Shown piece by piece: positions 26,161-33,715 of a DNA stretch of 64,000 bases. Every line of letters starts with the position of its first letter. Positions within the stretch are counted from its first letter, which is position 1. This DNA comes from Aspidiotus rigidus (lineage: Eukaryota > Arthropoda > Insecta > Hemiptera > Diaspididae), in the NCBI GenBank assembly GCA_035079385.1, contig JAVHKY010000023.1, positions 2,480,001 through 2,544,000 of the forward strand, in the 5' to 3' direction. The notes beneath the pieces are model-generated. The model did no database searches. It was given only the letters and a program-made list of their open reading frames with translations, and was not told the DNA's origin. The position numbers and the translations under genes are program-made.

Positions 26161-26885
26161 AACAGGGAACCTGTTTTATGGGGGGCTATTTGAGAAATCT
26201 GCCGTGCGCCGTCCGCCGTCCGCCGTCCGCCGTCCGCCGTGCGCCGTCCAGCGAAAAACTTGGAAAAATTTCGACCCTCGAGCCATATATGATAGGAGAG
26301 GGACTTGGAAAAATTTCGACTCTCGAGCTATATATGATAGGAGGGGGACTTAGAAAAATTTCGACTCTCGAGCTATATATGATAGAAGGGGGACTTAGAA
26401 AAATATCGACTCTCGAGCCATATATGATAGGAGGGGGACTTAGAAAAATTTCGACTCTCGAGCTATAGATGATAGGAGGGGAACTTGGAAAAATTTCGAC
26501 TCTCGAGCTATATATGATAGAAGGGGGACTTAGAAAAATTTCGACTCTCGAGCTATATATGATAGAAGGGGGACTTAGAAAAATATCGACTCTCGAGCCA
26601 TATATGATAGGAGGGGGACTTAGAAAAATTTCGACTCTCGAGCTATAGATGATAGGAGGGGAACTTGGAAAAATTTCGACTCTCGAGCTATATATGATAG
26701 AAGGGGGACTTAGAAAAATTTCGACTCTCGAGCCATATATGATAGGAGAGGGACTTAGAAAAATTTCGACTGTCGAGCTATATATGATCTAGGCTTCCTT
26801 GAATTTTCAATACCAAATCTCATTCGAATCATAAAACAGGTTCCCTGCGTTCCTCGTTTAACTTCGTTAAGGAAGCCGTCATTTT
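26161..26885 (+). mobile_element. Minisatellite-bearing element, complete copy 3
   Basis: Order on the plus strand: AACAGGGAACCTGTTTTATG, GGGGGGCTATTTGAGAAATC, a (GCCGTCC)n stretch with six units, AGCGAAAAACTTGG, about twelve 45-bp repeats (26255-26790), then module B in reverse: CTAGGCTTCCTTGAATTTTC, CATAAAACAGGTTCCCTG and AACTTCGTTAAGGAAGCCGT. The array has a 180-bp higher-order structure (see the separate entry). This is the clearest complete member of the family. Confidence 0.78.
26341..26700. repeat. 180-bp higher-order repeat (4 x 45 bp)
   Basis: Bases 26341-26520 and 26521-26700 are almost identical. I see only one difference (GAGGGG against AAGGGG at the second base of the block), while adjacent 45-bp monomers differ from each other at several diagnostic places (TAGATGAT against TATATGAT, GAACTTGG against GGACTTAG, AAATATCG against AAATTTCG). 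This is the pattern of a recent duplication of a four-monomer block. Confidence 0.85.
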
Positions 26886-27066
26886 TTTTGTAAGTCCCCC
26901 TCCTATCATATATAGCTCGACAGTCGAAATTTTTCCAAGTCCCCCTCCTATCATATATGGCTCGAGAGTCGATATTTTTCCAAGTCCCCCTTCTATCATA
27001 TATAGCTCGAGAGTCGAAATTTTTCCAAGTCCCTCTCCTATCACATATGGCGCGAGAGTCGAATTT
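26886..27066 (-). repeat. 45-bp minisatellite, four units, inverted
   Basis: About four 45-bp units in the opposite orientation to the flanking arrays, following the T-rich end of copy 3 and stopping at the AACAGGGAACCTG end of the next copy. It lacks both end modules of its own. Confidence 0.7.
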
Positions 27067-27068
27067 TT

Positions 27069-27638
27069 AACAGGGAACCTGTTTTATGGGGGGCTATTTG
27101 AGAAATCTGCCGTCCGCCGTCCGCCGTGCGCCGTCCAGCGAAAAACTTAGAAAAATTTCGACCCTCGAGCCATATATGATAGGAGAGGGACTTAGAAAAA
27201 TTTCGACTCTCGAGCCATATATGATAGGAGGGGGACTTAGAAAAATTTCGACTCTCGAGCTATATATGATAGGAGGGGGACTTAGAAAAATTTCGACTCT
27301 CGAGCTATAGATGATAGGAGGGGGACTTGGAAAAATTTCGACTCTCGAGCTATATATGATAGGAGGGGGACTTGGAAAAATTTCGACTCTCGAGCTATAT
27401 ATGATAGAAGGGGGACTTAGAAAAATTTCGACTCTCGAGCCATATATGATAGGAGAGGGACTTAGAAAAATTTCGACTCTCGAGTTATATATGATAGGAG
27501 GGGGACTTAGAAAAAATTTGGACTGTCGAGCTATATATGATCTAGGCTTCCTTGAATTTTCAATACCAAATCTCATTCGAATCATAAAACAGGTTCCCTG
27601 CGTTCCTCGTTTAACTTCGTTAAGGAAGCCGTCATTTT
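27069..27638 (+). mobile_element. Minisatellite-bearing element, complete copy 5
   Basis: Same order as copy 3: AACAGGGAACCTGTTTTATG, GC-rich (GCCGTCC)n, AGCGAAAAACTTAG, about eight 45-bp repeats (27165-27535), CTGTCGAGCTATATATGATC, module B, CATAAAACAGGTTCCCTG and AACTTCGTTAAGGAAGCCGT. The ends are nearly identical to those of copy 3 while the number of internal repeats differs, which shows that the copies vary by internal array length. Confidence 0.78.
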
Positions 27639-27832
27639 TCTAAGTCCCTCTCCTATCACATATGGCTCGAGGGTCGAAATTTTAACAGGGAACCTGTTTT
27701 ATGAGGGGGCTATTTGAGAAATCTGCCGTGCGCCGTCCGCCGTCCAGCGAAAAACTTGGAATAATTTCGACCCTCGAGCGGACGGCGCACGGCTGATTTC
27801 TCAAATAGCCCCCCATAAAACAGGTTCCCTGT
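27639..27832. mobile_element. Two GC ends fused head to head
   Basis: About one 45-bp unit leads to AACAGGGAACCTGTTTTATG (27684) and a short GC stretch. That is followed almost at once by an inverted GC stretch, AGATTTCTCAAATAGCC-type text and CATAAAACAGGTTCCCTG (about 27812). It is a minimal palindromic derivative: both ends are present and nearly all of the interior is lost. Confidence 0.6.
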
Positions 27833-27835
27833 TAA

Positions 27836-27900
<65 letters not shown>

Positions 27901-27977
27901 AAATACTTAAATAATTAAATAATTAAATAATTAAATAAATAAATAATTAAATAATTAATATAATTAATAATTAGAAA
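27833..27977. repeat. AAAT/AATT microsatellite
   Basis: About 60 bp of pure (AAAT)n followed by a mixture of AATAATTA words up to 27977. It separates two members of the minisatellite-bearing family. Confidence 0.9.
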
Positions 27978-28679
27978 ATGACGGCTTCCTTAACGAAGTT
28001 AAACGAGGAACGCAGGGAACCTGTTTTATGATTCGAATGAGATTTGGTATTGAAAATTCAAGGAAGCCTAGATCATATATAGCTCGACAGTCGAAATTTT
28101 TCTAAGTCCCTCTCCTATCATATATGGCTCGAGAGACGAAATTTTTCCAAGTCCCCCTCCTATCATATATAGCTCGAGAGTCGAAATTTTTCTAAGTTCC
28201 CCTCCTATCATCTATAGCTCGAGATTCGAAATTTTTTCTAAGTCCCCCTTCTATCATATATAGCTCGAGAGTCGAAATTTTTCTAAGTCCCTCTCCTATC
28301 ATATATGGCTCGAGAGTCGAAATTTTTCTAAGTCCCCCTTCTATCATATATAGCTCGAGAGTCGAAATTTTTCCAAGTTCCCCTCCTATCATCTATAGCT
28401 CGAGAGTCGAAATTTTTCTAAGTCCCCCTCCTATCATATATGGCTCGAGAGTCGATATTTTTCTAGGTCCCCCTTCTATCATATGTAGCTCGAGAGTCGA
28501 AATTTTTCTAAGCCCCCCTCCTATCATATATAGCTCGAGAGTCGAAATTTTTCCAAGTCCCTCTCCTATCATATATGGCTCGAGGGTCGAAATTTTTCTA
28601 AGTTTTTCGCTGGACGGCGGACGGCGGACGGCGCACGGCAGATTTCTCAAATAGCCCCCATAAAACAGGTTCCCTGTTA
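27978..28679 (-). mobile_element. Minisatellite-bearing element, complete copy 7
   Basis: Module B end (GACGGCTTCCTTAACGAAGT, CAGGGAACCTGTTTTATG, CAAGGAAGCCTAGAT), about twelve 45-bp repeats (28070-28605), then a (GGACGGC)n stretch and CATAAAACAGGTTCCCTG before TTAACATC. Read in reverse, its monomers follow much the same order of diagnostic variants as copy 3, so copies 3 and 7 form a 700-bp inverted pair around 1.1 kb. Confidence 0.78.
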
Positions 28680-28766
28680 ACATCTCTACCCCGTGGGTGA
28701 TTCAGAAATTCGCGAGTACACCCCGCGTAATAATAATAAATAAATAATTAATTAATAATTAAATAA

Positions 28767-28815
<49 letters not shown>

Positions 28816-28861
28816 ATTAAATAGTTAAATAATTAAATAATTAATATAATTAATAATTAGA
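28680..28861. repeat. Dispersed CCCCGTGGGTGATTCAG repeat with AAAT tail
   Basis: The sequence ATCTCTACCCCGTGGGTGAT, TCAGAAATTCGCGAGTACAC and CCCGCGTAATAATAATAAAT begins here and runs into a long AAAT/AATT simple repeat ending in TAATAATTAG. Further copies are at 39230, 57978, 58137 and 58246. Confidence 0.75.
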
Positions 28862-29260
28862 AATCTCTTCCTATCATATATGGCTGGATAGTCGAAATTT
28901 TTCCAAGTCCCCTAGACTTGAATTGTCTCATACCATTCCAATATAAGAGCGAGACAGGGGGCGAACGAGCGGAGCGAGTTCGCTCTACCTCATATTTCTC
29001 ATAGAAGACTTGAATTTTCTCATACCATTCCAATACAACAGCGAGATTCGCTCGTTCGCCCCACGAAAGTTGATACCTCAAAATATTTCTCATACAAGAC
29101 TTATACGACGCCAAGATAGGTAAAGGGGTAAACGAATAATATCTCACGAACACTTGACCTAGTAGAAGCCAAACTGAAATATTTCAAGATGACTGATAAA
29201 ATATAAAAGACATGGAACATGATCTTCATTTATTTGGCTATGCCAGAAAATTTTTCATAC
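28862..29260. repeat. Dispersed repeat with GACTTGAATTTTCTCATACC units
   Basis: GACTTGAATTGTCTCATACC and GACTTGAATTTTCTCATACC open two related units (28914 and 29010). They are followed by an ATTTCTCATACAAGACTTAT segment, TATCTCACGAACACTTGACC and a CTTCATTTATTTGGCTATGC end. The same order occurs at 39540-39900, 58440-58690 and 58868-59490. A GAACGAGCGGAGCGAGT word inside is nearly palindromic. No coding capacity is seen. Confidence 0.7.
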
Positions 29261-29261
29261 G

Positions 29262-29402
29262 TATATAGCGCGATAGTCGAAATTTTTCCAAGACCCTCTC
29301 CTATCATATAACTCGAGAGTCGACATTTTTCCAAGTTTTTTGCAGGACGGTGGACGGCGCACGGCAAATTTCTCAAAAAGCCCCCCATAAAACGGGTTCC
29401 CT
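29262..29402 (-). mobile_element. Minisatellite-bearing element, GC-end fragment
   Basis: Two diverged 45-bp units followed by a GC-rich stretch (ACGGTGGACGGCGCACGGC) and CATAAAACGGGTTCCCTG, one mismatch from the family end word. The module B side is missing. Confidence 0.65.
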
Positions 29403-30644
29403 GTTAAAATAGAACATCCCCGGACAAGGCGTCGTAACCGTGCTCCAATCCTCGGGGTGAACCTACCTCAATTCGGACAGGCCAAAGCTCATGCTACTAA
29501 CTAACACGACCGGCTAGATCGCGGTAGTAGAGCAAGTCCAGTTCAGGGACGTGAAATCACCAGGAAGATCATGTGCACAGAAAAAATTTAGTCTGGACAC
29601 GTTTAGATCTCTCAGTAATCTTAGGACGAATATTCGAATAAAATTCCGACACATTGACGAGAGGTTAGAGGCGAAGGAGATAAGAAATATCACCACACTC
29701 CCGACCCAAACACGAAGAAAAAACTAAGAAAAAACGATTGGGTTCCCCCTCCCCCTTTTCCCCTTACATCTAAGTGAGTGTCACGGCATCATGCTTCAAA
29801 TTACGAAGACTGCATTCCGTCTAACAATTCATTTCCGTTCTCAGTTCCCTCCTATAATTTACGCCATCATTACTACAAAAAGACAAATTTCATCTAGAGT
29901 CTTCAACCAGGTTCATATCGCTCCGGACGTGCTCGTAACAGATTAGTGATAACGACTCCCAACTCGGTGTAACTGAGTAATTCGTAAATAATTGCACTAA
30001 CCTAAAGATTCAGATATTAAATATATTTAAAAAAAAATAACGATACTTCTTGATGCGTCTGGAGAATGGATAAAGGATCTTCTTGTCGCTACTGCAGATG
30101 ACCGCACATTGGTTCGTGATAGTTCCAGAACAGAGGAAACTCGTATAAACGTTATTGATGGTACGCTTGATGACTCCGCTTGATGACTCCGGAGTGAAAG
30201 CAATGTTTTTTGAAAGAAGAGAAGACTCTTCTCTTTGAACTGACTTACAAACTTTCGATCGCGAAATTTGAAAATTTGCGTATGAACAATTTAGTTCTCA
30301 CGAAATTAAATTTTATCTACGACTTAACTAAAGAAACAAATTTTCTTTAAGAATGTAAATTAACTTTACGAATGCCGAGAGCAACATGCCATGTACATAG
30401 GCTATATATGGACTTTTTCATTCAACCACCGTCCAATCCGTTGGCGATATATCGACGAGAGATTTGGGAAAATCCCATAGTAGTGCATACAGCGATAGTA
30501 CAAATCCAAAAAATCCCCGTCCTTCTCTGGGTCTTCTTCATTTACTATGTTAATTTGAGCGAGCAGAAAAGCTGTCCACGAGAGATTTTTCAATTTCGAT
30601 GATCAGTTAAAATCGATTATCATAGCGAAATTTTCTGGATTCCC
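29403..30644. other. No gene seen
   Basis: Composition is more balanced up to about 29960 than in the neighbourhood, but I recognise no domain on either strand. A 14-bp word, GCTTGATGACTCCG, is repeated directly at 30169 and 30178-30192. A 60-codon open frame at 29514-29696 and overlapping frames at 30372-30602 are not supported by homology that I can recall. Confidence 0.35.
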
Positions 30645-31400
30645 CTTCCATTTATATGTTAAAGCTCGAGAGTGGAAATTTTTCCAAGGCCCCTCCTATC
30701 ATATATAGCTCGAGCGTCGAAATTTTTCCAAGTATGGCGCACGGCGATTTTCTCAAAAAAAACCCTGTAGAGCAGATTTCAAGTTGAAACGGCGGCAGCC
30801 TTAACGATGTTAAACGAGGAACGCAGGGAACCTGTTCTACGGGTTGATTAATAATACATATTATGACCCGCATTAGGATAGCCCCTTCAAGGAACTAGAC
30901 ATGCAATGTTTCGCACACCTATTGGCTTAGCCCCTTCAATGAGCCACGTGTGCAATGATTCAAACAGCACGCGTCCTTCTTCGATCGTATATTACGAGTC
31001 ACGAGTCGAAATTTTTCCAAGTTTTTTGGCATGGTGTACGGCGCACGGCAAATTTTCCAAAAAAAAAACATAGAACTAGTTCCCTCGTAAAATTTTGACC
31101 TCCAAGCTATATATGATAAACGGGGAATTTCAGAAAGTTTCAACCAACGAGTCTTATATGATAGTCTGGCGGGACGTGAAAAAATTTTGACCTCCGAGCT
31201 ATATATCATACGAGGGGGACTTGGAAAAGTTTCGAATATTGAGCTGTATCTGATAAGGGAAAGTATGAATTTTCAAACTCAAACTCTCAAGATGGAGGAG
31301 AACGAAGTTCAATATTTATTTAGAAAAAGGATAAACAAAGAAACCCTCATAAAATAGGTTCCCTGTTTGCCTCGATTAACAAAGTTAATGATGGCAATTC
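30645..31400. repeat. Cluster of decayed minisatellite-bearing elements
   Basis: Diverged 45-bp units at 30660-30735 and 31085-31260, GC-end remnants at about 30737-30760 and 31030-31075 (ACGGCGCACGGCAAATTTTC), a module B end at 30790-30840 (TTAACGATGTTAAACGAGG then GCAGGGAACCTGTTCTACGG), and another inverted module B end at 31345-31390 (CATAAAATAGGTTCCCTG then CGATTAACAAAGTTAATGA). Orientations alternate as in the younger cluster. Confidence 0.6.
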
Positions 31401-31660
31401 TGTATTTCAGTATTTTTAATATACGACTTATTTTTGAGTTCAGTGATCCGAGTTACGGAAGTCTTACGCATCTAAACTTCCTCTTTATGGGTGTTAAACA
31501 AGGTAGGGATGTTGTGGTGTTTGGGTGGCTTTTAACTACTCCTCCGGATCACTGCTTCAGTGTCCACCTTAATCTCGTTTTTCCAAGCTAGGTATTTTAT
31601 TGTCTTCACTTTATTTTTGAAAATACGAGAAGTGAGTGGGAGGGAGACTTGTCGATGGAT

Positions 31661-32040
31661 CTAGTAGTTATAAACAATAGAATTGTGGACCAAAGGGCAG
31701 TATGATGACCCGTGGATAGCAGTATCAGTAGTGGTCGGCTTTCGGTAGATGCCAAAATCGTACACTCCACGTTCAATGGAAATGGTCAGATCTAGATAGT
31801 TGATTTTTTTTCGCCGATTTCGATCGTGGAGTCGATGGATGGGGACAGGACCATTCCACAGGAAAATCACATCGTCGACGTGACGTAGCGAAACTTGAAA
31901 GAGATAAATTGGATAAGATGACTATTGGACTCAAAACTTTCGGACTCAACGCCTCCAATATGAGTGGTTCAAGGAAAGATCCAATTGGAATGCCGATGCT
32001 CTCAGAAAATCTGAAGAACTTCTTGTCAAATTTGCTCAAT
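31661..32040 (-). mobile_element. Penelope-like reverse transcriptase fragment
   Basis: Reading 32040 to 31661 in two frames gives an ESIGIPIGSFLEPLILEAL stretch (the usual GxPMGSPLSPLLA block), then SLRHVDDVIFLWNG (the catalytic xVDD box, with H in place of Y before VDD), and INYLDLTISIERG followed by DFGIYRKPTTTDTAIH (the block that follows the palm in Penelope-like elements). One frameshift lies between the first and second blocks. The rest of the element, including any GIY-YIG endonuclease, is missing. Confidence 0.75.
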
Positions 32041-32202
32041 ATTTGGTGAGAGACATTTCTCGAGGAGAGAAAGGAAGGGGGACCTGATCGTCAGTCAACA
32101 ACTCACTCAAATGTTCAAGCATGGGATTGCCATTCCCATACCAATTAGAAACTGTACTCTAGCCTAATTAACCTTTCGTTTTAGCAGGGAACCTGTTCTG
32201 TA

Positions 32203-33377
32203 CGGGAAAAGCAGTTTGCGGCCCGACCTCGCATCCAGATTGCGGCTGAAAAAAAAAATAAAGCAAGCATATTGCGGCCCAAAAATTTTTTCGAGTGACC
32301 CACATTGCGGCCAAGAAAACGAAAAATTTCGACCCCTTCAAATGCGTGTAATACATCTCATTTAGCGTATTATCCTTTACCTCGTGGTTACTGCATCAAT
32401 GATGAGTAATCGATCTTGCAGGACTGAATGTGACGAATGAATGAATGAATGAATGAATGGACGATCAGTTTGATTTAAGACGCCTAAGCTTTCAACATAT
32501 TTTTTCTTGATACATTATGTACAGCAAACGTGGCGAGGAGTTGCGTGTCGTCGACGGGTACAAGTTTCGGTGGCACAAGAATTTGAAACACCAAGTGGAG
32601 CGATGGGTATGCACGAATAAATCTTGTACTGCTTTTATCAAATTCTCAGCTGGTAGGCAAGTAGACTCGAACTTAGATCATAACCATACACGCGATCCCT
32701 CCAGCCGTCTACTCAGGCAGAAGGGGGCTAATAGACCTAGTAAGATGATGCGCCGAGAAATGTCTACCGATGCATTGCAGGTGTTGACGGAGCAGGATCG
32801 TGCTCAGATTAGGAAATCAATCCACACCGCTAGAGGAAAAGTAAGACCTCCACTCCCGAAAACGCTGGAGGAACTTCACGTTGTTCTCAAGCAGTACGAT
32901 GTAAAAACAAAATTAAATGAGCACTTTCTCCTAGTAAATGATGATGTACAAAACATCGTAATGTTTTCGACGCGGAAAAATTTGGATTTTTTAGTCACCT
33001 GTGATTTTCTATTAATGGATGGCACATTCTTTACGTCCCCATCTCTCTTCACGCAGTTGTTTGTTGTACACGGCAAGAAAAAGAACACTCATGTACCTCT
33101 CGCCTACTTCCTTCTTACTGGTAAGAAAGGGAAATCGTATCGAGGAGCCCTGCAGAAATTGAAAACATTTTTACCACCCTCTTATTCACCATCATCAGTG
33201 TAGTTGCTGCTTTTAACACGAATAATATTTCTTTGGAAATTTTTTTTGGCCGCAAACTGGTTCCACAGTGGGCCGCAATCTGGATGACTTCAGATTTTTC
33301 TTCGGCCGCAATCTGGTTCACCCACGGGCCGCAATGTGGATGGTTTTCAGGTTTTGGACCGCAATCTGGATGTAGCC
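32203..33377 (+). mobile_element. Deleted MULE-type transposon with FLYWCH gene, 1175 bp
   Basis: The host element carries GTTCTGTA on both sides (32195-32202 and 33378-33385), an 8-bp duplication of the size expected for MULEs. The ends are imperfect inverted repeats: GGGAAAAGCAGTTTGCGGCC on the left against GGCTACATCCAGATTGCGGT read inward from the right. Both subterminal regions contain several copies of a TTGCGGCC / GGCCGCAA word (four at 32216-32315, five at 33250-33366), in inverted orientation between the two sides, which looks like an array of transposase-binding sites. Only one gene is present. Confidence 0.75.
32517..33203 (+). CDS. FLYWCH zinc-finger / truncated MULE transposase, 228 aa
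   Basis: The N-terminal 60 residues have the FLYWCH pattern: SKRGEELRVVDGYKFRW, then WVC (Cys32), Cys37 and a terminal HNH (His55, His57). FLYWCH fingers bind DNA and head many insect MULE transposases. After a basic linker, residues 155-210 match the start of a transposase catalytic core, with the first acidic residue in LLMDGTF (Asp168) followed by QLFVVHG. The protein stops at 228 aa, before the second Asp and the Glu of the DDE triad, and no continuation is present before the right end of the element at 33377. The reading frame is intact across all 228 codons. The product would bind DNA but not transpose; a full-length relative or a second exon elsewhere is the alternative. Confidence 0.75.
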   Translation: MYSKRGEELRVVDGYKFRWHKNLKHQVERWVCTNKSCTAFIKFSAGRQVDSNLDHNHTRDPSSRLLRQKGANRPSKMMRREMSTDALQVLTEQDRAQIRKSIHTARGKVRPPLPKTLEELHVVLKQYDVKTKLNEHFLLVNDDVQNIVMFSTRKNLDFLVTCDFLLMDGTFFTSPSLFTQLFVVHGKKKNTHVPLAYFLLTGKKGKSYRGALQKLKTFLPPSYSPSSV

Positions 33378-33715
33378 GTTCTGTAGCGGGTTTTTCAAAA
33401 AATTCGCCGTACACCGTTCAACCAAAAACTTAGGAAAATTTTGACCCTTGAGCTATAGTATATAATGAGATAGGGACTTGATTTTGAGTCTCGAACCATA
33501 ATATATGATAAGGGAGGGACCTAGGAGGAAATTTTTACTTTCAAATCATATATGATAGGAAGGAAAGGGACTTCGAAAAATTCTTACCTTCAGTCTACAT
33601 ACACAATGATACAGGGACTCAGAAAACTTCAGAACCCTCAAGATTTCGATTTGAATTCTCAATACCAAAACCAGTTCAACCTACAGAACTCGTTCTCGTT
33701 TAACTTTATTTTTGT

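Larger units (their letters stand above)
32183..33715 (+). mobile_element. Old minisatellite-bearing element split by a MULE insertion
   Basis: The GC end starts at GCAGGGAACCTGTTCTGTA (32184) and continues after 33378 as GTTCTGTAGCGGGTTTTTC, TTCGCCGTACACCGTTCAAC and CAAAAACTTAGG, then several diverged 45-bp units (33430-33600) and a decayed module B (TTGAATTCTCAATACCAAA, CTCGTTTAACTT, to about 33715). Removing the 1175-bp insertion and one copy of the 8-bp duplication restores the usual module order. Confidence 0.7.

Noticed and set aside
27094..27585. A 163-codon minus-strand frame of 15-residue repeats
   Set aside because: It is the direct result of a 45-bp tandem repeat without stops. 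The opposite strand is equally open, so it gives no evidence for a protein.
25490..28680. CRISPR-like array
   Set aside because: Repeats are head-to-tail 45-mers without unique spacers, in a eukaryotic context with spliced genes.
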